From Jacaranda mimosifolia (lineage: Eukaryota > Streptophyta > Magnoliopsida > Lamiales > Bignoniaceae), in contig CM032121.1 in the NCBI GenBank assembly GCA_018894105.1, positions 7,978,507 to 8,042,506 on the forward strand: a stretch of 64,000 nucleotides of DNA, given 5' to 3'. A program made the translations under genes and the position numbers. The notes beneath the pieces are model-generated. The model saw nothing but the letters and a program-made list of their open reading frames with translations, was not told the DNA's origin and ran no database searches. Shown in pieces: positions 1 to 13,855 of this stretch; position 1 is the first letter of the stretch; each line of letters begins with the position of its first letter.

Positions 1-587
1 CTTCTCGTCCATGACAATGGATTCTTGCAGGAATTCAGTGACTGAACCATATGTGCTTGTGCTCATTTATGCTTGAGCCCTAATAGTTATGTCATGGCTT
101 CTAAAAATCCTGCAGGAAAATAATTGTGGATTATAAATCGGGGCTTCGAAAAAACTGAGCCTGAGCTCAAGTATTGTACTCATGGTCATCTCATTTTGAT
201 CTATAGCACAAAATAGGATCCATACAGTAACCCAATGACTGAACCAAATCAAACTTGGAATTGTTCGTTCAAATACTCTCAAAATAAAATAATTTCAAAA
301 TTAAATATATACAGGCCAAAGCTCTGAGTGTGACAAAAACTTTGCTATGTTTCTGTGCATGAATAAAAGTTTAAGCTTTAAAGATCTATACATCTGTTGT
401 ACTTACAACTTCCCAAGTGATAATAATACATGAGTATCAATATCTATATTTTCACCCATTAGCATATTGACCTTGTTTCTAGCAATTTTTCATGTAGCCC
501 CAATATTGTTCCAATCAAATTACTGCCATGTTAACAAGAAAAATGTGCATGACGATGTCAAAAATACACACAAATCATATCCATTTA
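1..587. other. Intergenic, no gene recognised
   Basis: AT-rich sequence downstream of the FAR1-like pseudogene. It holds only short chance open frames without recognisable motifs. A short phrase around 'cagtgactgaacca' at about 35 recurs loosely at about 232 as 'caatgactgaacca', too weak to call a repeat. Confidence 0.5.
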
Positions 588-3500
588 CAATCTATGCTTG
601 TCTTGCAGTTGAATAAATACATTTAAAATACCAAAACTCACTTCATTTTGTAGAGGCAGTATGTGGTAGTAGAACATGTAGGGTTTTGGTACTTGACCCA
701 ACACATTTATATAGCTCGAGAAAGGACCATATGGCACATTGGATATCTGACAAGCAACTTGGTGCATGGGATGTATAAATGAAAATGGGAACGATGGGTG
801 AATGGAATTACCAAAGCTAGGTTTGTTCCGCATGGATCCAAGCAAGACATGAATGATGTTAGGCATGTGACTTTGTGCATTGGCATTGGAATTCAAGCTC
901 TCTGGTGGGATGGCGCCATTAGTATAATTTGGTGGTGGTGTTGTACCCTTACCATTGTTTGCACCACTTTTCTTCCCTTGTGTATTCTTTCGCCTCTCCA
1001 AATTTGATGGATTCATATCACAAGTACTAGGCTTATGGCTGACACCACTTATAATCACAATAAGACATAATAAAGAATTCTAATTAGTAAGATAATCACA
1101 ATCAACTAACAAAATTGCCAAAACCACTATAAACAAACATAATACAACTAAAGCCATGAAAATTCAACATACGAACTAAAATGGGATATATTACCTGCAG
1201 AAGCTATATTTTTGCTTCTTTGCACTACAAGCTCCCCTACTTTGTATTTTACTAGGGTCCAACACTCCCTGTTCTTTTGTGTCTTTTAGGGTCACCCACA
1301 TCTTTATAGGGAGTTTCATTCTCTATTTCATCATTACTCTGACTAAAATCGAACACAGAATTACAATGCACTATAAATTGCTCTTCAGCATGTTCAATCA
1401 ATTCTGTCACCCGATTCATGGAGTTCCTAAAATCAGTAGACGTCTGCGATGAAATAATGAACAAGTTGAACACACCTTGTTCAATCTTGCAAACCTGCTC
1501 GGTTGTGCATGAACTTTTTTACTGTGACATGAAATTTTATCTTTCCATTTACTACCACATTCAATAAGCCATTGAGGAAGTATGCTTTCCCTAGGAAATT
1601 TCATAATGACCAAACACTTCAACACTGATATTATATGGCAACATGGTAGATCCTCAGACTCCAGCATCAAATAATTAAATTGGCACTTATATTTATCAAC
1701 ATCAATATGTACAGTATAACCATTCCCCTCATCATTATTGTAATGTCTAAAAAGAAACATATGATTGCTTTCAACTGGTTTGCAATTACTCTCCAGCACA
1801 AGAACCTGTTCTACTCTAATTTGATCATGTATGAGGAAAAAGACCTTCTTCGTGCAAATACGAGTTGCATGTCTCTTAAGCATTTCCAGAGGATTCTCTC
1901 TTTCAACAAGCTTCAACCTCTCACATTCTAATTGCTTCACAAGAAAATCACTCCTAAATCTCCCTAAAGTGTGGATGTAGTGCTGCAAAAATTGTGTCCA
2001 ACTCATTTTATGGTTAACTGAAAGTTTTATTAATGCGTTTGTCGACTCAGCTCGTTGGGTTGTGTTTATCTGCCCCATAAAGTGCCCACAAAAGAAAGCC
2101 TCATCCCACATATGTTTTTTTCGATATATTTCCTTCATTCAAGGATGGTCAGTAATTCATATACCTAAACTAAATTTAACCAACACAATTTAAATTCTTC
2201 AATGGAACACTATCTGCCAAGTAACGTGAGGAAATCAGTACAAAAGACAGGAATTTTTACCTTTTGTAGACAATTACGATCTAGATGCCAGCTACAAATC
2301 TTATATCTTGTCCTATGAAACTCAGACTTAATAGTTGCAATCCTGGATGCATCCTGATCAGTCAAAATAAACATAGGAATTTTTCCATTCATGACCTCAA
2401 GAAATGTCTTCAACAACCACTAGTAGGAGTCAATCATCTCGTTGAACATAATAGCAGCAACAAATATACATGTCGACGAATGATTGTTGATGCTAGAAAA
2501 AATTATTAATGGAAATTTATATGCATTTGTCTTGTACTTACTATCGAATATAACGACATCACCAAAAAGATCATACTCAACTTTAGAGATCCCATCGCAC
2601 CAAAATATTCTCGATAAAGCACCATTTTCATCTAATGTGTACTTAAATGCATTTTTTGGGTCTTTCTCTTGCATGGTATTCAACAAACTCAACATTGTAT
2701 TGACATCTCCTTCACGAGCCCTTTCCCTGCGTAACTTGTACAACCAATTATACCCATCTTTCCTTGTAAAAGAAAGCTTACTGGGCCCTTCAACTAAATA
2801 TTCCATGTAATCCATTACTCATCTGGGTTTAAAACCAAAATATGTAATCAACGCTAGCAATGACTTGTCAGAGCTTGACATGGACCTGCATACCATATAA
2901 ACATAAATTTCAAATCAAAACAAATTGCAAAATATGAATATAAGTTAATAAACAAACTCTAAGTTGAAATAACAGTTGTACTGCGTACTATTAGTGTCTA
3001 AAGAATGATTATGGTGTGAGCGAAATCTCGTCACTGAATATTAGCCAGATAATCAATCATGAGCAATACGAAAACTAGCCTTACATCCACATTTGTTTCT
3101 GGTGTAGCTTTTTGCCTCCGACAATATCAATCTTCGAGTATCTTTCGAAAGCCTTCACAACTGCACACCCACTCTCTATTTTTCACAACCTCACCAACCT
3201 TTCCTTTGATACTTTGTTTTCTAACTTTAAAACCTACTATCATCGCATATATATGGTTTATAAAAATTTTCTGCATCTTCAACTTTATTAAACATCATAT
3301 CACGAATAACTTCTTTGTATACCATCATTGGCATTAACTCCATACACTCAACATCTTCTTTACATTCTGCTAAATTTGTAAATTTAGTTCACTCAAGATT
3401 CCATTGGAATTTCCACAATAAACTCTAGATAATAAACAAATATTCAATGGGTTTACAACACCTAAATACCTAGTTTGATATGAATCCTTCACTATAATTT

Positions 3501-3790
3501 TACTGCGTCATAAAAAATTACTACCATAATTTCAAAAAAAAAATAAAAAAGCTTAAGGATTCTGCTAAAGCACATAAAGTTGCTACACAGAAATAGCAGT
3601 ATACATCCACATTGACAAAATAGTAAATAGACCCCAAAAACTTAACAAAATAATAATGCACTAACCAATATTTGTAGAAATTTCCTTCACATTTCCCCTC
3701 ATAAAGTTATCGACACCATTCGCCGACTTCATCGCAAACATGCCGACTTCATATGTGATATCGATAATGGTTGAAGTTGGATATTCCACT
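588..3790 (-). pseudogene. FAR1/FRS-like (MULE-derived) gene, decayed
   Basis: Reads on the minus strand as a FAR-RED IMPAIRED RESPONSE1-related protein, a family of plant transcription factors domesticated from Mutator-like transposases. A possible N-terminal exon lies at 3668-3790. The FAR1 zinc-binding domain is at about 2985-3376, with Cys pairs 'WVCSC' and 'KCGCKA' and the closing 'HHNHSL'. The MULE transposase core is at about 2140-2880 ('FWCDG', 'FGDVVIFDSKY', 'TDQDAS', 'CSWHLDRN', 'TTQRAEST'). A SWIM finger (C-x-F ... C-C-H) is at about 1640-1690, and a zinc-knuckle-like tail with a Gly/Pro/Asn-rich end spans 1198-588. Introns fit at about 2140-2261 and about 1060-1198. Lesions: at least two frameshifts and two stops in the FAR1 domain, TGA at 2819-2821, TAG at 2420-2422 (just before 'WLLKTF') and a frame change near 1255. 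An old FAR1-type MULE, rather than a domesticated FRS gene, is the alternative; no terminal repeats were seen. Confidence 0.82.
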
Positions 3791-4154
3791 AGAAAAAAAT
3801 ACAAGATTGATTATAATTTTCCTCAAGTATCAAACCACTTTACTGGCTTTGGTTAATGGTTCTTTCTAACACTGCATTGTTAACAACCATCTACAATGGA
3901 TTTCATGTGATTTTTTTTTCCATTTTTGAGAATAAATGAAATTAGGGATTTATACAATGAGAGAGGAGGAAGAAGAAGAAGCTTTGTTATGAATAGCTCA
4001 CAATTGCTGGGTTATTTGGATAAATTGTATTGGAGGAAATTTAGTCTTCTTTTGTATCGCTGCTTTAAATTCTGCATATGTGTCACATGGGCCTTCACAT
4101 TTTCCCTTCCGATATGTACCCTAAAATCGGATGAAAGACAACCCGAACAAACGA
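3791..4154. other. Intergenic spacer before the duplicated array
   Basis: Sequence upstream of the FAR1-like pseudogene, AT-rich, without a supported gene. Similarity to the sister units begins at about 4155, so this is unique DNA at the left edge of the array. Confidence 0.5.
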
Positions 4155-4536
4155 ACAATTTTCTCCCAATTTCTTTGTTAAAATATTTTGACAAAATATT
4201 CCAATTCATAAACAAACAAGCCTCTCGGCTTTTAGTATATTTTCTTTTTCTTCTCCACGCCCCCGCAATCCCACCCAAAGTCCATCTAGTGCTAAGGCTC
4301 AAAAAATGAGACTACTCGAGTCATTAAAAAATATATAATATCAATAACAAAAATAAGTAATAATATAAAAGTTATTATTAATAACATATATTAAATGATA
4401 CGAGTTTCTATTTTGTCACTAATAATATTTTTTAAGTAACAAAAAAATTTTATTTTGTCACAATATGATTTAACATACAGTGATCAGTACTAATATTTTA
4501 AATTATCATTATTAACAATAGTGACACACCTATATG

Positions 4537-4601
4537 GACAACCTAGTGACATTCATTGTCACTATAATTTGTGAAAAAAAATTTATTGTCACTAGGTTGT
4601 C
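4537..4601. repeat. Perfect 15-bp inverted repeat (hairpin)
   Basis: 'gacaacctagtgaca' at 4537-4551 is exactly complementary in reverse to 'tgtcactaggttgtc' at 4587-4601. A shorter inner 'gtcactataatttgtgac'-like pair lies in the loop. The structure is inside the CACTA-like remnant and is partly lost in the unit B copy. Confidence 0.75.
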
Positions 4602-4676
4602 ACTATGCGTAAGTCGTGAATTATCAATTACGATAGCTAAATTCTATTGTTGTCAACAAAAAATCTTTTATCACTT

Positions 4677-4879
4677 TTTTTTTTTTTTTGAGAAAGCATT
4701 ATAAATGATGAAATGTTATCTTTTCAACAAAGCTATATATTTCTATTTTCAAATCAAATAATCAGAGTATAAATAACACACAAAGCACATAAAATATACA
4801 ACGCGCCCATTATGGATCGACACAAGACCTCCCACTCAAAAGGGGAGACGGATGCCACTTGGATTGCAAGCCACTGGGC
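4677..4879 (-). mobile_element. SINE, inserted in unit A
   Basis: A 203-bp insertion absent from units B and C, which read straight through 'ttatcacttaatatatg'. It is flanked by a 9-bp duplication, ttatcactt (4668-4676) and ttattactt (4880-4888), with one mismatch. Read on the minus strand it has a tRNA-like head with a B-box-like 'gtgtcgatcc' (4814-4823) and ends in a poly(A) tract, seen as poly(T) on +. A homologous copy lies at about 57652-57882. These are the marks of a Pol III-derived SINE; the family name is unknown to me. Confidence 0.82.
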
Positions 4880-4961
4880 TTATTACTTAATATATGTAAT
4901 TTATTGATAATTTTGTATTGTTACTTATTATTTTATAATTAAATTCCTTTTTCTTGTAGTG

Positions 4962-7900
4962 AGAATAACACCATATACTTAGTTCTATATATATTAGATA
5001 TTGGAATCTTGGGATAACTTTTGGCCTATGTTATTAGGCCTATAGCGTTGTTATCAACTGATATATATACAGCTAAGATAAAACTGAACATTTCATAAAA
5101 TTGGTCCAACAGTACCTATCAAATGGAAAAAAATGGCATCAAATTGATGGGATTTTAATTTTTTCCACGGGAGTCTTTCAGAAGTATTATTAGTTGACAA
5201 AAAATCAACGTTGCCATTCTTAATTTTGTCTATTCCTTTTAGTCCCATCATTATCCATTGATTGTGATTTGTGACTTCCACTTGCGTGATTTTCCAAAGA
5301 AGAAATATCAGACTTTACGTGGCTAATCCTATTGTATGCGATCACTTTGAATCCACATTTTAATTAGAAGTACTAATATGAGCTTTTGTACGTAATTAGT
5401 GAGTTTGATTTGATTAAGTACTAATTAATTTGATGGATTATGTTTAGAAACAACAGAAAATATGATGGAAACAGAAGGAATTATCATTTTTGTATTTAAA
5501 TTATCTGTTCAGTTGGTGAATAAAATGAATATGCATTTTTGTCTATTTTTAAGAAGATGAAAAAGTGATGCTATTTTTTCTTTATTTATGTACACGCACA
5601 TTAGGATTCATTAAACTCGAATTTCTGATCTCACACTTTACGTGTGTGATTTATACTACTGGACTAAAGCCAATTGACTAAAAATATGATGCTACTTAGA
5701 GGCTGTTTGATTTAGTGCATTTAAAAGATTTTATATGTTTTCTACATCTCACAATTACAATTTTGATGAAATAAAACATGGAACCCAATTTGTAACATGC
5801 TAATAATGATAATTTTGTAATAAATACATTAAAATTAAAAAAAGTTAAAATAAATTAGGAGTTTTTTTTACCTTTTTAAAGAGAGCTTATCATGAGATTA
5901 TAACATAACAGGAAGAAAGGATACCATGGGCCTCAACGTCATTGGTATAATCCATTTTTTAATACAAGTAATTTTTTTAATTAGATAATATAAATTCATG
6001 CACACTTAAATATATAGGCATGCATGTATTATTTTATTTTATTGTTTTTATATATGATTATTAGATTGTATAGAAGCAGTTGATAGCATACATGCGAATA
6101 TTCTACTACCACAAGATTAGGTAATACCATACATTGAATCGGACATGAAAGTTATGCTACTCATAAAGATATTTTTGCACGATTGTAGTTTCAAACATGT
6201 ATTTGGGATGAAAGACTTGTCACTATCTACAATATGATATTTGGAGAAGTTATTTTCGGATGAATCTCAAATTTTTGCTTCCAAAAGGAAAAAATAGTAT
6301 TACTTATAAATTGATGTCAGATTTTCATAAATACAATATGTATGGATTTTTAATAGGAGGAATTAAAAATATAAGACGTCATTTTAAAAATTTCTGTTGT
6401 GTTAGAAATCTGAAGAAAATTATAATTATCATTCTTTATGTACAAATAATTTGTTCAGTAAATTCATAGCTCATACATGTCAATTAGAATTTTTGTAGTG
6501 CTTTTAAATTTTAATAGCTCCTTTTAATTATATGTGGATTTAATTTATTGGAGGTGGCCAATGCAATTTCGGATTATAATAATGATTCTTTTTTTTTTCC
6601 AAAAACTATTATGCTCTATTTACCTTTTTCATGTGAATCGAAAAAAAAAAAAAACAAAAACAAAAAAGGAAACAATTAGTTAATTTGATGATAAACTATG
6701 ATAGTCTAAACAAAATTAAAATCCTGTTAATGTTATTAAATGCGGCTTAAAGGCAATGTTAATTGATATGACTAAAAATATATATTCATTTTAATTAAAT
6801 ATTGATCATATATCTAATTATATCAATACTCAAATAGTAGGAAAAATTATTGACCATAGATTTAATATTAATATTAAAATAATACGAAAAAAATCCAACC
6901 ATATATCTAAAATTAATATTCAACCAGTATGGCACATTGTATTTTGATTCAGTCTTGTGAGGGAGTCTCAACAAAATTCAAGATTTACTGCAAAACATGA
7001 AAATGGGGCCATAATATATTGAATATAAATTTAAATATTATAAAAAATTAAACTTATAGTGCACCAAGCATTTCGTAATTTATATGCCAAAAAAAAAAAA
7101 AAACTCATAAAAATATTTCTATCTAAATTTTATTTTTCTAACTATTTGAGATGCATTTATACAATCAATTTCTTCTAATATTTTCTACTTAAATAACAAC
7201 ATAGCCAATCCATTCAATCTTTTTTGAAACATTGTTGACCCAAGGTAAGATTTTTTATTACAATTTTGAAAAACTTATTTCAACAGAAACAATAGTTAGA
7301 TGAATGGTTAAAAAAAAATCTATAGATGATATACGCATTTAAAAAAATATGTTTTTTATTTTATAACATATATCAATTGATGTATTATCTTTCACTTATA
7401 CAATTTCTCTTAACACTTTCAATTTCATTAAAAAAAAAAAACTTGATCTATCAATATCAAAATTACTATTATGTCTTAAATAACATTCAATATTAAGACA
7501 ATATATATTTTTTAAAATTTTAATCTTCTAATGATCTCAATTTTTTACCACTAAATAGAAAATAAAAAATGTCTTTATACATTTTAAAAATGCTTTAATC
7601 TACTTTGAACTGAAAAAAATAGTTTTATTTGTTATGTATAAGAAAGAATCAATTTAAAAAGATTTTTGTTTAAAAAAAATTAAAAAAAAAAGAATTGACC
7701 TTCATCGTGAAAGATAATTGAAGTTAATGTTATTTAATGAATAATATTGGAATGTTATTCAATGATTAACATTGAAAAGAGATTATTAATCAGTATTGAA
7801 AAGAAAAAAGTAGTTAAGATTTTGATAAACAGAACATTAGGAATTTAAAAAGATAGAGGAGAAGCCATTCAGGAGAATTATCCAGATAATAAAATTTAAA

Positions 7901-10872
7901 GTTAATTATATTTTTAATTGTAATTAATTAATTACTTATTGTAACTTTAAATAATAAAACCTCTAAATTGAAGGTCTTATACTTTTTTAGGCCCAAAATT
8001 TATAAAAAAAATATGTACTAGGCTTCTAAATTGAGGAGTTTATATTTTTTAAGGTTTAAAATGTTAAAAAATGTAAAATAGGCCTTATAATTTTCTTTTT
8101 TAGGCTTAAAATATAAAAGTAAAAATATATGCATGATGCCTCCAAAACTTGGAGGTCTAAGGCAGTCGCCTTTCTTAGCTAAATGTAGAGTCACCCCTGT
8201 GGTCTTGTTCTAGGCAATAAATTTGTTACCGTCTTCTTATTTTTGTCAAAAAAAACAAAAAAAATTCCTACTAAACTTTCATTTGGAACTAAACTAATTA
8301 TAGTTAATATTTCTAAAAATATTCCAAAAATTATATATGATTTGGAAATATAACAATATGTCGAGAAATAGCTAGTACATGACCTAGGGTATATATGTCC
8401 TTTTTAGTTATTATGGCAATATAAAATGCTTATTGTACCAAACAATGTGATGTCTTATAAATTAAAAAATATTCTATAACAAGATTTTGCATCTCATTTT
8501 ATGTACATATTTTAAAATTTTATTTTAAAATAAAATTCAATCTTTCATAAATCTTAAAGCATATCTAATATATATAAACTAAAATGATGTCCAATCCTAT
8601 TTTAAGTATATTTTCTATGTAGCAATGATGTGGATAGGTTAGGTTTGCTCATATTTGCCATGTCAATATATTCCATATATGATATATGCAACTCCCTATT
8701 ACATATTTCTATATTTATATTTTCTTTATGTCATTATATTTCCATATATAATATATATGCAACTTTCTCCATTAATTTTTGTAACTCCCTATATATTAAA
8801 TAATTTTTGTAACTCCTTCTTATATTATTAGTTTTATCCCTTTTACTTATGTCAACATATACATATATATATAATATTCTATCAATATTTATTTTAATAT
8901 TAATGTAAAAAGATGATATTAGTTCATCTTTTGTAACTCCATATTTAATTTTGATAAATATTCAATATACATATACACACACACACACACACACACACTA
9001 ATACGTATAATTTTTATATTAAATTTTGTAACTTCTTATTTTTATATATAGTTTTTGTACTTCTTTCTATATATGTTGTCTAATAGTTTTTTTTCTAATA
9101 TTTATCATTTGCATTCTCAAATTTAATTTTTTGAATAATTATAGATAAACACACATAACTAGGAATATACATAAGTCTATTTGTTAATATAATTTAATAG
9201 ACTTTTCTTACTTAAGCTAAAAATCCTAATAATAGTTTATATTATGAAAATAATATAAATATACAATTTACTATTTCAAAAAAGAACAATATTTATCCTT
9301 TTCTTTTCTCCACCTTTGTAAAATCAATCTTTTTGTGAATTAAACTTTATTTTCATGAAAATGCATATATTTTTTACTATTTATATATATATATATATTA
9401 TGTTTCTAATATTTTTAATTTTTATATTTATGAACCAAGATAAAGACTTAGAAAAAAATTTAAGTTCTGACTTAAGTACTTTTTTATGTGGTAGTGACAT
9501 GTGTAAGTTAATTTTATCTATTTTTTTCATGTCAACGTGTTTTTATACTTGATGTCCAAACAATATATATTTTAATATTAATATAAAAAATTATACTAAT
9601 TTATTTTTATAACTACATGTTTAATTTTAGTAAATATTGAGTGCATGTTTATGTATGTATGTTAACATAAATGAAACTCGTTATAATAATTTTTGTAACT
9701 CTTTTTACAATATAATTTTTCTGTAAATTCTTATTTTATTGTCTAATATTTATGTTTTTAATATAACTATTGATGATCATATACATATGTATATATATAA
9801 TATTGTGCATACATACATATAAGTGTATTTATCAATATTGCAATTTAATTATTATCTCTTGCTCCATATATATTGTGCATATATAAATTTTTTATATGTG
9901 AAGTATTTTAATAATATAAATTTTATTATAATTTAATTTTAAGTATTATTTTATGTTATTTCATGAGTTATCTCTTATTCCATAATTAATTTAATACGGT
10001 AATTAAGTTAAATCATATTTGAAAAAATTCATAAATCTAACCTAAAAATCTTCAAAAATACATGCAACAAAATATTCTAAAAATATAATTTACTATTTAA
10101 AAGTATAAAAATATTTGCCTTCTTTCTTCTCCAACTCTATACGATCATTCCTTGATATGTTAAAATTTATTTATTTTTCTTGAAGTTGCATGTATGTATA
10201 GTACTCATATATTTTTCTAATGTTTTAATTTTCGTGCTGATGAATCAAGATCATTTATAAAAAAGAAATTTGAAGTCCTTATGGTAAGTTAAAATATTTT
10301 ATCTTCTACCACCTAAGTTTATTTTTGGATGTTAAATTCTTTAATTTCTTTAAACTAAGTCAATGTTAAAGTAATTTTTTTTAATTTTGTCTTATATAGT
10401 ATATTTTGTGAATAGTTTATTGAATTTATAAAATGATTTAATATTAAATCTTTAATTTCTATGTATAAATAGATTAATGCATGGAATTTAATTTGATGAA
10501 ACATAAATCATATCATATAAAATATTGTTATGTCTTATTTACATAATCCATTATATTATATTTAACAAAAATTTTAATTTTTTTTAAGTATTGTATTTAT
10601 AATATTTATACAAAATATTAATATCTAGACTATAGTTAAAATTAAATAAAATAAAAATCTAAACTTATCGCTGGTGCAACACATGGACTAATAACTAGTT
10701 ATAAATGTATTTTAAACTCGCCCTTGGAAAAATTGCATCACCTGGATAATGAAGTTTGAAGAGTACTACTTTTCAACATGAAAAACTTGCAACATAATTG
10801 GTCGCACCGATTATATAATGATTATATAATGAAAAATCACATTAATTCAAGCTAGCAATCAAAAGATCAACC
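4962..10872. other. Long AT-rich upstream region of CYP82-A
   Basis: No gene supported. It is very AT-rich with poly(A/T) runs, an (AC)n run at about 8975-8998 and an (AT)n run near 9380. It is collinear with unit B 24798-30829, differing by small indels; for example, A lacks a segment present in B at about 26400-26480. The last 150 bp, with 'ctcgcccttggaaaaattgca', are shared by all three CYP82 copies and probably hold the core promoter, but no clear TATA box stands out. Confidence 0.55.
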
Positions 10873-13088
10873 ATGGAATTGATCAGCTCAGCCATCTATG
10901 GAGCCATTGCCTTCTTTCTTCTTTTCTACTATTACTTCCTGTGGTCACGTTCTGTTAAGCAAAAAACCAGTATACACAAAGCGCCACTTGAAGCGGGCGG
11001 CGCACGGCCATTTACAGGTCATCTCCACCTCCTTGGTGGTGGCTCCTCCGCCAAACTTCCACACTTCAACTTAGGAGCCCTGGCGGACAAGTACGGGCCT
11101 GTTTTCACCATCCGGGTCGGCGTTCGCCGAGCCGTCGTGGTGAGCAGCTTGGAGTTGGCCAGAGAATTGTTCACCACCTGTGACTTGGCTATTTCATCCC
11201 GTCCGGGGTTGAGGGCAGCCAAACACTTGGGCTACAATTTCGCCATGTTCGGGTTCTCTCCATACGGCCCATACTGGCGTGAGCTACGCAAGCTGGTCTC
11301 AGTTGAGCTTCTCTCGAGCCGTAGAGTGGAGTTGCTGAGAGGCGTACGTGTGTCAGAAACTGTGCAGTTCATAAACGAGCTTTACAAACTCTGGGAGGAG
11401 AAAAGAGATTCGTCAGGCCGCGTATTGGTGGACATGAAGAAAAGGTTCGGGAACTTGAATTTGAATGTGATCCTTAGGATGGTGGCCGGAAAGAGATATT
11501 ACGGTGATGATGCGGAGGAGACGCGGAGGTGCCGGGAGGTGATGAGGGATTTCTTCTACTTGATGGGGCTTTTTGTGGCGGCAGACGCTTTGCCTTATCT
11601 TGAGTGGCTGGATTTAGGTGGATATGAGAAGAGAATGAAGAAAACTGCGAAAGAATTGGACAGGATCGTTGGAGGATGGTTGGCGGAGCATCGGGCAAAG
11701 GAATATTCCGGCGAGGATAAGTCGCAGGATTTCTTGGATGTGATGCTTCAAGTTGTACGAGGCGCTCATTTTGAAGGTCAATATGATGCTGATACCATCA
11801 TCAAAGCTACGTGTGAGGTATACCTATGCCTTTTGTAGCTAAATTAAATTCTCTAGACAAACAACAGAATGTGTTTGCTACGTATATTATTGAGATTAAT
11901 TTAGAATATTTTATAATTATATTGGCTAATTTAAATTAATATTGTTGGTACACCTATTGCGGATCATTTCTATGTATGTGTTTTTGCTTTTATAAGAGGA
12001 TTTTGATTAAATTATTAGTCTCAAATATCTTTTCTAAAATTCATTATTACTATTATAGCATGTAGTTGCATCTCATCTTACATGACTTAGAATTATTGAA
12101 TCAATATGTGTAAAATAGAATCATTTTGCTTTGAAAGAGCCTTGGGCAGAAGCTTAGCAAAATATTTTTTTCATCCTTTGTTCTATGTACCAATCTGGTA
12201 CATAAAAGTCTTCTCAATTTTCCGATACATAAACAAATACATAAGTAAAATCAAGGAAGAAAAACAATGAAACTCTCCTCCCGAAGAGTGCAGAGAGTTC
12301 AGATTACTTATTTTAAAATTTTATTAGTTTTAATCATATTAATTATAAAATTATTTTTACTGAGATATATGCCTTATCAGTTTCGTGATTCTATTTTATT
12401 TAAATATTTCGAAAAATTTTACTTACAAAAAATTCTAATAATAATTTACTTCAATTGACTTGGATAGAATTTAATTATCGGTGGAAGCGACACTATTACA
12501 GTCACATTAGTGTGGTCCCTTTCCCTCTTACTAAACAATCGTCGCGCTCTAAAAATGGCTCAAGAAGAATTAGACAAGCACGTAGGGAAAGAAAGGCGAG
12601 TGAATGAATCGGATCTGAGCAACCTAGTTTATCTCCACGCTATTATTAAAGAGACTCTGAGATTATACCCACCAGCCCCCTTATTACCACGGGAGTTCAC
12701 TCAAGACACTACTGTAGGAGGCTACCATCTTCCTAAAGGTACGTGGCTAATGGTTAACTTGTGGAAGTTGCATAGAGATCCAAACGTGTGGCTGGATGCC
12801 CCCTTGGAGTTTAAGCCCGAGAGGTTTCTTAGTACACACAAAAATGTGGATGTTAAGGGCAATGCTTTTGAGTTGATTCCATTTGGTGCTGGTCGGAGGA
12901 TTTGCCCCGCGGCCAATTTAGGCCTACAGATGGTGCATTTTGTGTTGGCCAATTTATTGCAGGCTTTTGAGATTTCGACGGTGTTTGATGAAATAGTTGA
13001 TATGACTGAAAGTGCTGGATTGACAAATATGAAAGCCACACCACTTGATGTTCTTGTTGCCCCAAGATTATCTCCTGGTCTTTATTAG
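10873..13088 (+). CDS. Cytochrome P450, CYP82 family (copy A)
   Basis: Two exons, 10873-11817 and 12468-13088, joined in phase 0 across a 650-bp intron (cgtgtgag|gtatac ... ttggatag|aattta), give 521 aa, normal for CYP82. An N-terminal membrane anchor (about residues 3-25) is followed by a proline-rich hinge, helix C 'YWRELRKL' (W-x-x-x-R), I-helix 'GGSDT', 'KETLR' (E-x-x-R), 'KPERF' and the haem loop '[10 protein letters not shown]' with the thiolate cysteine. It should be an ER-bound, reductase-dependent monooxygenase; the substrate cannot be read from sequence. Related CYP82D enzymes act on flavones and terpenoids. Oddities: the haem loop ends Cys-Pro-Ala rather than Cys-Pro-Gly, 'MKKRF' replaces 'MKKWF', 'YLEWLD' replaces 'YLGWLD', and two codons are missing relative to copy C, one in 'PLLPREF' next to SRS5. 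The frame is open, so it may be functional but altered. Confidence 0.93.

Positions 13089-13855
<767 letters not shown>

Larger units (their letters stand above)
4320..4961. repeat. CACTA-like non-autonomous element remnant (unit A)
   Basis: AT-rich DNA with many short 'gtcacta/tagtgac' repeats in both orientations, ending at 4948-4961 in 'tttttcttgtagtg', the reverse complement of the usual plant CACTA terminus 'cactacaagaaaaa'. The left terminus was not found. Copies occur in unit B (about 24340-24797, same terminus) and unit C (about 37240-37662, degraded terminus). A looser relative lies at 55375-55790. Assignment to CACTA rests on one terminus only. Confidence 0.5.

Noticed and set aside
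4012..4302. Minus-strand open frame of 96 codons whose C-terminal coding end overlaps the unit start
   Set aside because: Partial copies at 24210 and 37121-37321 are not conserved in frame, and no domain is visible. It is repeat DNA.
9355..9552. Small + strand open frame in the CYP82-A upstream region
   Set aside because: Low-complexity Ile/Tyr/Phe translation of an AT repeat, broken in unit B.
12267..12458. Open frame in the CYP82-A intron (also 32177-32410)
   Set aside because: It lies between well-supported splice sites, is low-complexity hydrophobic and is not kept in copy C.
12722..13065. Antisense open frames over the CYP82 second exons (also 32677-32994 and 54010-54327)
   Set aside because: They are shadows of the P450 coding strand; their conservation follows from the sense protein.
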